This document shows, one piece after another, positions 44,507-51,958 of a stretch of DNA of 54,923 nucleotides; position 1 is the first letter of the stretch; each line of letters opens with the position of its first letter. Below the pieces are notes generated by a model. That model was given only the letters and a program-made list of their open reading frames with translations. It was not told where the DNA came from and searched no databases. The stretch comes from G026625185 sp963727835 (GTDB lineage: Bacteria; Desulfobacterota; WTBG01; JAGOGO01). Both the position numbers and the translations under genes were made by a program. The stretch spans positions 1 to 54,923 of the forward strand of contig CAVSIB010000056.1 in NCBI GenBank assembly GCA_963727835.1. Reading direction: 5' to 3'.

Positions 44507-44749
44507 ATGGGGGCAGAGCATACGGTTTATAAGTGCACAATTGAGGCAGTGGAAAATGGTTATCTTAAGGAACCTTTTTCAAGGGAAGCTTTTAGAGATG
44601 CCTCTCCAGGTTTTAACGAGCTGACTTATAACACATTTTTGCACAAGCACAAAGTAGGGAATCATACAGGAAGTTCTAAATTATTCGAGCTATTACCTTC
44701 TGGGAAATTTAAATTGGTTAGACCATATAAATTAGGGAGTGATTATTAG
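44507..44749 (+). CDS. Small protein of unknown function
   Basis: An 80-aa protein with no signal peptide or membrane segment: EHTVYKCTIEAVENGYLKEP, FSREAFRDASPGFNELTYNT and SSKLFELLPSGKFKLVRPYK. The pattern of a short helix followed by a strand hairpin ending in GKFKLVRP resembles the wing of a winged-helix domain, but I do not recognise the family. A good promoter lies 55 bp upstream and AAAGGAAAAAG precedes the ATG, so it is probably real and expressed. Confidence 0.6.
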   Translation: MGAEHTVYKCTIEAVENGYLKEPFSREAFRDASPGFNELTYNTFLHKHKVGNHTGSSKLFELLPSGKFKLVRPYKLGSDY

Positions 44750-44844
44750 CCATCCCCAAGGATTTTGATATGGGGAATGTCGACTAACTACCTCTAAATC
44801 CTCCATACTATTTATGCCAACAAAATTCTTTTTAGGAGGTTCAC

Positions 44845-45249
44845 ATGAATACTGCTTTTGAGTTTATAAAAGCCAACCCTGTTTTCCACATTGCCACTGT
44901 CGATGGTGCTAAAGCCAGAGTCCGTCCCTTTGGCTTTATAATGAAAAGAAACAATACGCTCTATTTCTGCACCAATAAATCCAAGGATGTGTATAAGCAG
45001 TTAAAACAGAATCCGGATATTGAGATCTCGGATATGGGAAGTAATGTTACATGGCTGAGGGTAAGAGGCAGAATTGCATTTGATGAAACCCGTGAGGCAA
45101 AAGCCCAAGCTTTCGAGGAGGCCTCTCGACTTCTAAAAAGATATCCCAAAGGGGCGGACGATGAGCTATTTGTGACCTTTTACTTTACTGAAGCAATTGC
45201 TACGCTATTCTCTTTTACAGCGGCACCTAAGAATATTCCACTTTTTTAG
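44845..45249 (+). CDS. Pyridoxamine 5'-phosphate oxidase-like FMN-binding protein
   Basis: A 134-aa split-barrel protein: FEFIKANPVFHIATVDGAKA, RVRPFGFIMKRNNTLYFCTN, KSKDVYKQLKQNPDIEISDM and TWLRVRGRIAFDETREAKAQ. This is the PNPOx-like layout of the small flavin reductase/general-stress group found widely in anaerobes. FMN or F420 binding is expected from the family; the substrate is not known. TAGGAGG precedes the ATG. Confidence 0.85.
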   Translation: MNTAFEFIKANPVFHIATVDGAKARVRPFGFIMKRNNTLYFCTNKSKDVYKQLKQNPDIEISDMGSNVTWLRVRGRIAFDETREAKAQAFEEASRLLKRYPKGADDELFVTFYFTEAIATLFSFTAAPKNIPLF

Positions 45250-45335
45250 GATAATCATGAGGGACGAGGGGGTTCATTAAATTATCAAATTCTGCCTGAT
45301 GGTCCGTTGCCTGACACATGAACATGACGTTTTGC

Positions 45336-45385
45336 CCAACCAGACGTTCGAGCCAATCGCATATGCTTCGGCTCAACTGTACGTG
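45336..45385 (+). repeat. attC-like hairpin (degenerate)
   Basis: GCCCAACCAGAC, then GTTCGAGCC, an 18-nt inner part with GCATATGC, and GGCTCAAC. L'' and L' pair with one extrahelical C, as in integron attC sites, and GCCCAAC fits R''. A matching R' (GTTGGGC) is absent. Confidence 0.3.
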
Positions 45386-45489
45386 TGTGCCGGGCATGGC
45401 AGGGAGCCTGCGAGGTAGAAGTCCCTTTTATGGTTTTTATAAAACACCCCTGCAACTTTGCAACGCATCGACCGGAGTTTGTATTCCCA

Positions 45490-45655
45490 AAATAAAAAAG
45501 GCCCATCACCTTTTTTTGGCAATCCGACCTTCTTTTATTCTCATTATTCATTTAAGTCCCTTCCTCGGTGACACCCATTTTTTTACTGAGATAATTGGTT
45601 TCTGGGGTTTGATAATATCTTTTTTTTAACAAAGGGGAGGGAAAAAATAAAGAAT
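45490..45655 (-). repeat. Dispersed mini-ORF/hairpin element, copy E
   Basis: Minus-strand copy with TTAAAA-like -10, a leader, an ATG at 45549-45551 (MNNENKRRSDCQKK then VMGLFYF) and a hairpin at 45499-45530 (AGGTC..ATTGCC / GGTGAT..GGCCT) with T-run. The TTGACT box is degraded. The frame stays open for 88 codons, but beyond the hairpin it shows no protein-like pattern. No gene lies downstream on this strand. The rest of 45656-45905 shows nothing. Confidence 0.65.
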
Positions 45656-45905
45656 AAGAATAGGCTTTCCTAGTTTCTCATTATGTCAATTGACCATGGT
45701 GATTTTAAATTCCCAAACAAAACACAAGAGATTGATTAATGAATATCTCCTGCCTGCCCCTCTTTAAACCCTCCCTTTACCCTACCTTAAAAAATACACT
45801 TTCTAAAATCAAAAATTGGTCTTTTCCTCCCATTTATTTCCTTAAAAAATGGCCTTAAAGTGATAATAGGAAAAAAATATAAACTTTTTTTTAGGAGAAT
45901 TAACT

Positions 45906-46064
45906 ATGTTAGGAGCCGAAATTTTCATGGTTTGTTTGCTTGCTATTGGAACATTTATTTTGTTTCTTGCCACCCAACCAAATGCTGGAACGAAAAAAGC
46001 ATGGGACGAATTAAATCAGGCTAAAAGTAATGGTGATGGTTTTAACGTAAAGGAAGCAGCTTAG
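45906..46064 (+). CDS. Small single-span membrane protein
   Basis: A 52-aa frame with AGGAGA seven bases before the ATG. The N-terminal half is a membrane segment (EIFMVCLLAIGTFILFLATQ) and the rest is polar (KKAWDELNQAKSNGDG). There is no recognised family. The good ribosome site and clean hydrophobic helix support it as real despite its size. Confidence 0.6.
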   Translation: MLGAEIFMVCLLAIGTFILFLATQPNAGTKKAWDELNQAKSNGDGFNVKEAA

Positions 46065-46114
46065 GCAATATAAGCACAGCACAAGTCGCTCATGTAATCA
46101 AATACGTTCCACAA

Positions 46115-46580
46115 CCGAAACCAGAAGGGCTTTAGCAAATGACTTCCGCAGCCTGTGGGTGCTTACCTTCCCTGAACATTCGCTTGATTGAAACGACTCC
46201 TTTAGTATCTGATGAATCCGGAAGCGTGATCACCTCTTGTTTCCGTTCCTTGAGTTAAAAAGGGGAGCGTTAGGAAAGAGGTCATCCCCTTGAGATTCCT
46301 TCCACCTGATAAGCTCGGTAATTACTTACCGCGCCTAGTCATTAAGGGGAATCTGCCTGCTCTTCTTTCCCTTAGTGATCGCTTTCCTGAGTGCTAGGAT
46401 ACCCACCGGCTTTCCATATTGCCACACGTCCCCTACATTCAAAGCCAATAACCCCGAGATTCTGGTTCCGATGTTTAGGCCCAAAAGGAAAAGAGTCTGA
46501 TTTCTTATCTCATATTCCCCATAGAAGGATTGAGCGAGAGTTTGAATTTCTTCTTTTGAAAAATGCCTTGCCCCTTTCAT
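46115..46580 (-). pseudogene. Decayed second copy of the tyrosine recombinase
   Basis: The frame from 46580 (MKGARHFSKEEIQTLAQSFY, GTRISGLLALNVGDVWQYGK, ALRKAITKGKKSRQIP) is a close match to the recombinase at 27571-28164 and stops at 46335. Nucleotide similarity continues to about 46115 with several lesions and covers the HSLRK-like region, but the final part with the GHT box and catalytic Tyr is gone. The active-site Arg is present (GTRIS). Like the intact copy it is divergent from an RHH-like gene and preceded by the same structured leader. Confidence 0.85.
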
Positions 46581-46593
46581 GATTCACCCCCTA

Positions 46594-46672
46594 TAAAAAA
46601 CCCCGGAAGATTTCTCACAGCCACAGGAGAAGCCCGCAGTGTCACCACTAAAGGAATCATCAAGGTTTTTAT
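46594..46672 (-). promoter_or_regulatory. Structured leader, second copy
   Basis: CTTGATGATTCCTT..GGTGAC.C..GGGCTTCTCCTGTGG..TCTTCCGG.GTTTTTT on the minus strand aligns with 28187-28270 in front of the intact recombinase. The blocks GGTGAC, CCTGTGG, TCTTC and the T-run are kept although the gene has decayed. Confidence 0.5.
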
Positions 46673-46765
46673 TTAAAAAGCTAATTGTCATTTTTACTAT
46701 GTTTTGGGATTGTTGTTTTGTTATTTCAATAACACAACAAGTTGTTTTCCCCTGTCAAGCTTTTT

Positions 46766-46795
46766 GTTGACTTCAACAAATATATATTTTAAAAT
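46766..46795 (+). promoter_or_regulatory. Promoter with overlapping operator for the RHH-like gene
   Basis: TTGACT (46767-46772), 17-base spacer, TAAAAT (46790-46795). The -35 is embedded in GTTGACTTCAAC, the same inverted repeat as at 28364. Transcription would start at or next to the ATG at 46803, so the mRNA may be leaderless. Confidence 0.65.
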
Positions 46796-46802
46796 TTAAC
46801 AC

Positions 46803-46979
46803 ATGGATAAGAAAGTATTTTTCAACACTACAGTTCCTGAAAACCTCATTAAGGAATTTAAAATTCTGGCAATCCGAGCAGGTAAAAGACAAAACCAACT
46901 TCTTGAAGAAGCCCGGAAAGAGCTTCTTGCTAAGTACGAAAAGAAGGTAAGGGGTAGCTCTAAACGGGAAACTTCATAA
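46803..46979 (+). CDS. Small RHH-like protein, second copy
   Basis: A 58-aa protein: KKVFFNTTVPENLIKEFKIL, AIRAGKRQNQLLEEARKELL and a basic tail ending SSKRETS. It aligns end to end with the protein at 28420-28605 (strand, two helices, KRETS end). Unlike its recombinase partner it has kept an open frame, which suggests it is still selected, perhaps as a regulator acting on both loci. There is no Shine-Dalgarno; see the promoter entry. Confidence 0.7.
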   Translation: MDKKVFFNTTVPENLIKEFKILAIRAGKRQNQLLEEARKELLAKYEKKVRGSSKRETS

Positions 46980-47038
46980 TCTCACTTTGCAGAAATTAGC
47001 ACCGACTATCGTTTAAACTTATTGGAAAAGGAGGATAT

Positions 47039-47494
47039 ATGATTTCTAAAATTCTTGTTCCAACCGATGGTTCCGAAACAGCAAGTAAATCTGTTAAATA
47101 TGCAGCAGGTCTCGCAAAACAATTGGGTGCAAGAATCACCTTGCTAAGTGTAATTGATATCAATGTCGACGCTTTATTCGCCCAGACAGTTTCTGCTGTA
47201 GATTCTCCAACTCATCTCAAAGAGCCGATAGAAGATTATCTGAGACAGGCTGCGGATGCTTATATTAAAGAGGGTGAAAGAATCTGCAAAATAAATGGTG
47301 TTCAATCAAAAAAAGTCATCAGGTCAGGACACCCGGTGGAAGAAATTGTCAACGAGGCAGTTAAATCAAAAGTTAATCTCATAGTAATGGGGTCTCATGG
47401 CAGAAGTGCTTTAAGGGCAGCGTTCCTCGGAAGCGTCACCTTCGGGGTCATCCATAAAGATACAAAAATCCCTGTGCTCGTCGTAAGAAAGTGA
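47039..47494 (+). CDS. Universal stress protein (UspA family)
   Basis: A 151-aa single-domain USP. KILVPTDGSETASKSVKYAA opens the fold, LLSVIDINVDALF follows strand 2, and the ATP-binding motif is seen in VMGSHGRSALRAAFLGSVTF with the expected G-2x-G-9x-G spacing. PVLVVRK ends the protein. It is probably cytoplasmic and nucleotide-binding. AAGGAGG precedes the ATG. The neighbours (dodecin, EcsC, YtxH and PNPOx-like proteins) make this stretch rich in stress-type genes. Confidence 0.92.
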   Translation: MISKILVPTDGSETASKSVKYAAGLAKQLGARITLLSVIDINVDALFAQTVSAVDSPTHLKEPIEDYLRQAADAYIKEGERICKINGVQSKKVIRSGHPVEEIVNEAVKSKVNLIVMGSHGRSALRAAFLGSVTFGVIHKDTKIPVLVVRK

Positions 47495-47499
47495 AGCAG

Positions 47500-47570
47500 G
47501 CACCATATTTCCCGAGATAGAGGAGGAAAAAAAGGGGGAAGAAAAAAAATAATTGATTCTTAGCATGTTG
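47500..47570 (+). repeat. Polypurine repeat, degenerate copy 4
   Basis: GCACCATATTTCCCGAGATA, then GAGGAGGAAAAAAAGGGGG and a stop resemble copies 1-3 without their ATG. TTGATTCTTA.C follows, as in J1. Confidence 0.4.
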
Positions 47571-47626
47571 GTAAGGGTTTTATATAGATCAAGATAAACA
47601 TTGTTCGCTAACAAAGGAGAAAAGAG

Positions 47627-47908
47627 ATGGGATGCGGATGCATATTTGCACTTCTCGCCTTGGCCGTGCCGCGGGTCCTGATGATCCTCGCCTTTCTGCT
47701 GACGGACTGGTTTAGTCGTGCATTTGATACCCAAGTGTGGCCGATCATGGGGTTCGTGTTCATGCCGTATACAACCCTCGCTTATATGGCGGCCATGCTG
47801 AACAACAATCACACGTTATCAGGTGGTTGGTTGGCGCTTTTTATTTTCGCCATTGTTGTTGACGTTGGTCATCATTGGGGTGGTGGAGTTAAATACCGTC
47901 GAAGGTGA
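47627..47908 (+). CDS. Small integral membrane protein
   Basis: A 93-aa protein with about three hydrophobic segments: IFALLALAVPRVLMILAFLL, IMGFVFMPYTTLAYMAAML and WLALFIFAIVVDVGHHWGGG, ending in basic KYRRR. AAGGAGA precedes the ATG. Upstream, GATAAACATTGTT(C) resembles boundary sequences at 35400 and 49329. The function is unknown. Confidence 0.7.
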   Translation: MGCGCIFALLALAVPRVLMILAFLLTDWFSRAFDTQVWPIMGFVFMPYTTLAYMAAMLNNNHTLSGGWLALFIFAIVVDVGHHWGGGVKYRRR

Positions 47909-48091
47909 AGGGGTGAGAAATCGTAAACTCTACTAACCCAATGCTCAGGAAAATCAAACCAGGTGAGTACCGCTTGTACTCTCGAAAGAAGGGGAACCCG
48001 GATAGGACGTTCATAAAATTATAACATTTTTAAAAATAGTGTTTTATACGCATCAATATAATGATCTGGTCAAGTAAAAGTGGACACCCCG

Positions 48092-48935
48092 TTAAGCGAC
48101 TTTTGGCAAAGCAAAATTACTCTCAAAAGCATTTGGGATTTTGTACTCCAAAAACGAATGGAGACGGTGACTGTTATAAAACATTTCAATATACCTGATT
48201 ACATCACTTCTGGCATCATCCCTGGTTTTATAAATGATATCAGATAGCCATTCGGTTTTAAGAGAATGAAAAAAACTTTCCACAACGGCATTGTCCCAGC
48301 AATCGCCCTTGCGGCTCATGCTGCAGATCATGCCGTATTGTTCCAAGAAGTTTTGGTATTCACTGCCGGCGTATTGACTTCCACGATCGGAGTGATGGAT
48401 TAATCCTTTTTTAGGCTTTCGACGCTGATAAGCCATCAATAGGGCTTCTTTGACCAGGGAAGCCTTTAAGTGGTTGCTCATAGCCCAGCCCGGCTATTTT
48501 ACGTGAGAATATGTCTCTGACAACAGCCAGATACAACCACCCCTCAAGGGTCCATACGTAGGTTATATCGGCACACCAGACCGTATCGAGTCGCTCGACT
48601 TCAAATTGACGATTCAAAAGATTTGGAGCGACCGGCAGCTTGTGATTACTATCAGTGGTTCTTTTGAATCTCTGGCGGAGTTTTACGAATACACCGGCTT
48701 TTTTCATCAGGCTTCGGGCACGGTATCGACCAATATTGTAGCCATCGTTCCAAAGCTGCCTGCGCATTCGTCGAGAACCGTAGCTGCCCCTGGTAGAGAA
48801 ATGTATTTGACGAACTTTGACAAGCAACTCAAAATCCGGCTCCATTTTACTCTCATGCTTTTTTTTAAGGTGCTTATAATACCCGCTCCGGCTAACCCCC
48901 ATAACATGGCACAAAACTGCTACGGGATAGGCCTC
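48092..48935 (-). pseudogene. IS3-family transposase OrfB, frameshifted
   Basis: The rve-type catalytic part is present in two frames. The first runs VMGVSRSGYYKHLKKKHESK to DTVWCADITYVWTLEGWLYL and VVRDIFSRKIAG; after one extra G near 48490 the second continues AMSNHLKASLVKEALLMAYQ, GLIHHSDRGSQYAG and WDNAVVESFFHSLKTEW. Asp (CADIT), Asp (HHSDRG) and Glu (VVESFF) of the DDE triad are all encoded. The lesion separates the first Asp from the other two, so no active enzyme can form as read. Confidence 0.9.
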
Positions 48936-48961
48936 CTGTTGCTGCCGGATAAAGCCGTATC

Positions 48962-49258
48962 TTATTTCGGCTCGTTGGCAAAGAAGGCCGCTGCCTTTTT
49001 TAAGATTTCCCGCTCCATTCGCAGCCTCTTTACTTCCTTACGGAGCTGGTATAATTCATCTTTTTCCGCTGTCATGTGCCCTTTGCCTGGAAAAGATCCG
49101 TTGCCGTCGGTTTCAAGCTGCTTTTTCCAGTGCCTCAGAGAAGTATGGTGGATCCCAAGGTTACGCGCGGCTTCCGACACCTTGTATCCTTGTTCGGTTA
49201 CCAGTTTAACCGCATCAATCTTGAATTGTTTTGAATATTGCTTTTGTTTTGAAACCAT
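48962..49258 (-). CDS. IS3-family transposase OrfA
   Basis: A 98-aa helix-turn-helix protein: KQYSKQFKIDAVKLVTEQGY, KVSEAARNLGIHHTSLRHWK form the DNA-binding domain, followed by a leucine-zipper-like coiled coil (KDELYQLRKEVKRLRMERE). Near the end TTAAAAAAGG is a slippery A6G site for the -1 frameshift that makes the OrfAB fusion in this family. It binds the IS ends. Confidence 0.92.
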   Translation of the reverse strand: MVSKQKQYSKQFKIDAVKLVTEQGYKVSEAARNLGIHHTSLRHWKKQLETDGNGSFPGKGHMTAEKDELYQLRKEVKRLRMEREILKKAAAFFANEPK

Positions 49259-49370
49259 TGGACACCTCCTTGAATCTGATTATTATAAAATATGCTTTTC
49301 GAAGTGTCCACTTTGACTATACCACTGCATAAACATTGTTTAACAACCAATCAAATAACAGGATCAATAC

Positions 49371-50159
49371 ATGCAAATGACACCAGAACATATCGAACAA
49401 TTGCGGAAAGCAAGGCAGCTTCTTAAAAATCTAAGCCTCACCGCAAAGATAACAAATGCCATCGGCAAACCGATAAAGGTGGGAATAAAATTGTTTCCAG
49501 ACAAATGGTCTGAAATAATCAACGATGCGACAAAGAAGTCTTTAGGAACGGCTCTTGATGCCGCTCTCATGACCTTTGGTAAGAAGGGACAATTGAAATC
49601 GCGCGATATTTGGCATAAGATTGCAGTAGTTGCATCTGGCGCAGGGGGTGGTGCTTTTGGTCTCCCTGCTTTGGTGATTGAACTGCCAGTCTCCACAACG
49701 ATCATGCTCAGATCTATAGCCGACATTGCTCGTAGCGAAGGCGAAGATATAAGTTTAGCCGAATCAAAACTTGCGTGTCTTGAAGTCTTCGCATTTGGTG
49801 GTCGAACATCAAAAGATGATGCGGCCAAAGCGGGATACTTCGCAGTACGAGCTTCTCTTGCCAAGGCTGTTTCTGAGGCTGCCGAGTTTATCGCCGAGCG
49901 AGAAATTGCAAAGGAAGGGGCGCCCGTAATTGTGCGGTTGATATCAAAAATAGCTACCCGTTTCAGCCTCAATGTTTCCGAGAAGGCCGCGGTCCAAGCA
50001 ATCCCCGCCCTTGGCGCTGTGGGGGGCGCTCTCATCAATCTCGCATTCATCGACCATTTTCAAGACATAGCTAGAGGACATTTCACGGTTCGTCGACTCG
50101 AGAGAATTTGCGGGACGAAAATCGTGCAATCTGAGTATCGCAAATTGAATGGTCAATGA
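49371..50159 (+). CDS. EcsC family protein
   Basis: A 262-aa protein. The central part AVVASGAGGGAFGLPALVIE and LPVSTTIMLRSIADIARSEG with the following LACLEVFAFGGRTSKDDAAK is the EcsC-family signature; the last part IPALGAVGGALINLAFIDHF is also typical. Membrane association through the glycine-rich helices is likely. EcsC in Bacillus is encoded with an ABC transporter, but isolated copies such as this have no known role. The ribosome site is weak (AGGATC). It starts 47 bp after the IS end. Confidence 0.85.
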   Translation: MQMTPEHIEQLRKARQLLKNLSLTAKITNAIGKPIKVGIKLFPDKWSEIINDATKKSLGTALDAALMTFGKKGQLKSRDIWHKIAVVASGAGGGAFGLPALVIELPVSTTIMLRSIADIARSEGEDISLAESKLACLEVFAFGGRTSKDDAAKAGYFAVRASLAKAVSEAAEFIAEREIAKEGAPVIVRLISKIATRFSLNVSEKAAVQAIPALGAVGGALINLAFIDHFQDIARGHFTVRRLERICGTKIVQSEYRKLNGQ

Positions 50160-50268
50160 TTGACCGAACGGGGAGATAGGCAACAAATTATTCTGGGTAG
50201 AAGGGTAACACTTTTTGTATAATACATAGACACATGGGAGGTGTCTATGAATTGGAAAGGAGATATCG

Positions 50269-50823
50269 ATGAGAACAAAAGTGGGTCTGTGGATTGACCA
50301 CAGGAAGGCTATTGTCGTGGCTGTTACTGACAAAGGAGAAGAAATAGGATTGGTAATATCGAAGGTAGAAAAACAGCTTCGTCGTTCCGGTGATTCACCT
50401 CTTAAGGGTCCCTATGAATCACGGCAAGTACCGGAAAGTGATAGCCGCCAAAAAACTTTTACGGGCCATCTCAATATTTATTACGATGCGGTAATCGCGT
50501 CTATTCGTGATGCTGAATTTATTTTGATTTTTGGTCCTGGTGAGGCAAAGAAAGAATTAAAAAAACGTCTTGAAAGAAACAACCTCGGTGGGCGCATCGT
50601 AGGCATTGAAACAGTTGACAAGATGTCGGATCGTCAGATTCGGGCGAAAGTTCGGAAATATTTTTCACAACAGCGTTCGGCAATAGAATCGAGACGGAAA
50701 CACCTATCATCTATATGGCCTTCCTTTACCAAAGGGAAAAAGAGTTCTGATAAACTGAAAAGAAAGAAGGGAACGTCCAAAAAATTACAAAATGTGGCAC
50801 ATGTTTCGGGGGGGGGTCAGTAA
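50269..50823 (+). CDS. eRF1/host-attachment-like small protein with altered C-terminus
   Basis: A 184-aa protein: KVGLWIDHRKAIVVAVTDKG at the start, then FTGHLNIYYDAVIASIRDAE and FILIFGPGEAKKELKKRLER, IVGIETVDKMSDRQIRAKVR. This resembles a bacterial family related to the third domain of peptide-release factor eRF1, annotated as translational-machinery or host-attachment-like; the function is unproven. The tail is Lys/Ser-rich and ends at a G8 run where an IS remnant begins, so the last residues are probably not original. AAGGAGAT precedes the ATG. Confidence 0.65.
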   Translation: MRTKVGLWIDHRKAIVVAVTDKGEEIGLVISKVEKQLRRSGDSPLKGPYESRQVPESDSRQKTFTGHLNIYYDAVIASIRDAEFILIFGPGEAKKELKKRLERNNLGGRIVGIETVDKMSDRQIRAKVRKYFSQQRSAIESRRKHLSSIWPSFTKGKKSSDKLKRKKGTSKKLQNVAHVSGGGQ

Positions 50824-51082
50824 ATACTCGGGGCTATCCCCTCTTTCCGACAGATATTCGCAATACTGTCTTCCCCTCGCAAGCCTTCCAGTATGATCCT
50901 GATCTTATCTTCTGAATTGAATTTGCGCCGTGTATTTCCCTTGATCTCTTTTATCACAGATTCAGGGCCTTGTGTGGCTTGAGGTCTCATCGCTTCTCTC
51001 CTTTCCATAGGATTCATTATAACCTAAAACCGTCTCTTATTTTAACCCATCATCTGTCCACTTTCCTTTGAACCGCCACATA
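50817..51082 (-). mobile_element. Truncated IS3-family element (orfA 5' part)
   Basis: On the minus strand a terminal sequence TGTGGCGGTTCAAAGGAAAG (from about 51082) is followed by a 66-codon frame (50817-51017) with GNTRRKFNSEDKIRIILEGL and RGEDSIANICRKEGIAPSIY, the N-terminal half of an OrfA. It breaks off at the 3' end of the preceding gene. It is a different IS from those at 43.9 and 48.1 kb. Confidence 0.8.
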
Positions 51083-51149
51083 TATGGGACACCGTTTAAA
51101 CAAAGTTATTTCCGCATTTCATGAAACCCAGCCCTTTCAAAAAGCAAAT

Positions 51150-51200
51150 GAATAGGCCAAACCACCTTTTCGGCAATCCGGCCTTTTTCATCTCAAACAA
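51150..51200 (-). repeat. Dispersed hairpin element, copy F
   Basis: AGGCC..ATTGCC, loop GAAAA, GGTGGT..GGCCT on the minus strand (51154-51184). Outer and inner stems pair fully. It sits after the dodecin gene. The promoter part is missing. Confidence 0.6.
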
Positions 51201-51273
51201 TCATGAATTCCCCTCCGCACATCAGAGAGCCTTCTCGCTTTTTTCATTCAGGAAGTGATTAACTCTCTAAAAC

Positions 51274-51491
51274 TTATTTTTCACCGTGATACTTAAACGA
51301 AAGAGTAATCCGCACCCGGAAAAGAGCCACCTTCCCTTTTTCGATAGTCATATCCATTTTTACCACTTCCGCAATCCTCAAATCTTAACAGATTTGCCAG
51401 CAGACCCAACAGCGGCACGAGCGGCTTCTTCCCAAGAAATTTTACTTGTCCCAACTATCTCTACCATTTTGTATGTGCTTTCACCAGTCAT
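51274..51491 (-). pseudogene. Dodecin, one-base frameshift
   Basis: Dodecins are dodecameric flavin-storage proteins of about 70 residues. GGGAGG precedes the ATG at 51491, and the frame reads STYKMVEIVGTSKISWEEAA, RAAVGSAGKSVKI before a TGA. With one base restored there (near 51385) the text continues LRIAEVVKMDMTIEKGKVAL and FRVRITLSFKYHGEK, a complete 72-aa dodecin. The 218-nt span is one base short of 73 codons. The lesion falls between the helix and strand 2. It may be a consensus error, in which case the gene is live. Copy G of the dispersed element supplies its promoter. Confidence 0.85.
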
Positions 51492-51545
51492 AATTTGGTT
51501 CCTCCCTTTATAAGGAAATTAATTAAAAACATCTCACATAAAATA

Positions 51546-51699
51546 GGCCAAACCACCTTTTCGGTAATATGGCCTTGTTTATTTTCTCCATCACTCATTG
51601 AAATCCCTTCCACATTAACACCCATTTTTTACAGTGATTATTGGTTTCTAGGATTTTAAGAATTTATTTCTTTTAACAGGTGGGGGGGTAAAAAGTCAA
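51546..51699 (-). repeat. Dispersed promoter/mini-ORF/hairpin element, copy G
   Basis: The best-kept copy on the minus strand: TTGACT (51694-51699), 17-base spacer with C-run, TTAAAA (51671-51676), leader, ATG at 51597-51599 opening a 21-codon frame (MSDGENKQGHITEK then VVWPIFM), and a hairpin at 51546-51576 closed by GGCC with inner stem ATTACC/GGTGGT. Dodecin starts 55 bp further on. Confidence 0.75.
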
Positions 51700-51700
51700 T

Positions 51701-51833
51701 AAAAAAATCCCCTCGCAGGATAAACCTGCGTGAAGGGTCTCTTTCTTTGAATTTTAATGACTGCCACGATTGTGCCTACCTCCTCGGGTAAACAAATCTT
51801 GTTGCCTTGAAGGCCATTCTATATCAATTAGCT
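51701..51833 (-). repeat. Direct repeat I1 with terminator, left of Nmad3
   Basis: About 130 bp closely matched by I2 (52832-52972) in the same orientation. On the minus strand it holds ATAGAATGGC.TTCAAGG, GAGGAGGTAGGCACAAT, GGCAGTC and AAATTCAAAGAAAGAGACCC, and ends in a hairpin (CGCAGG/CCTGCG) with T-run. A short frame MAFKATRFVYPRR matches MAFKVTRFAYQRR in I2. Confidence 0.75.
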
Positions 51834-51958
51834 GATTTTGCAATTGATTTTCATTTAATAAGGCTTCACCAGTCTATTTCTTTCGGTAAAGTTCACTTCT
51901 CTCCACAAGCTTGGCACAAGATAAGCCAACTCCAAGGTTATAGTGGGCGTTGGCATAT

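Larger units (their letters stand above)
48067..49324 (-). mobile_element. IS3-family insertion sequence with disrupted orfB
   Basis: The ends are imperfect inverted repeats: TGGTCAAGTAAAAGTGGACA at 48067 and, on the other strand from 49324, TGGTATAGTCAAAGTGGACA. Length is 1258 bp with orfA and orfB on the minus strand. No target duplication is visible outside the ends. One extra G in orfB suggests the copy is inactive. Confidence 0.9.

Noticed and set aside
45285..45551. 88-codon minus-strand ORF starting MNNENKRR
   Set aside because: Only the first 20 codons match the dispersed element; the rest overlaps a hairpin-rich attC-like stretch and shows no protein-like pattern.
48067..49324. Target-site duplication of the IS3-family element
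   Set aside because: The 3-4 bases outside the two ends do not match in any alignment tried.
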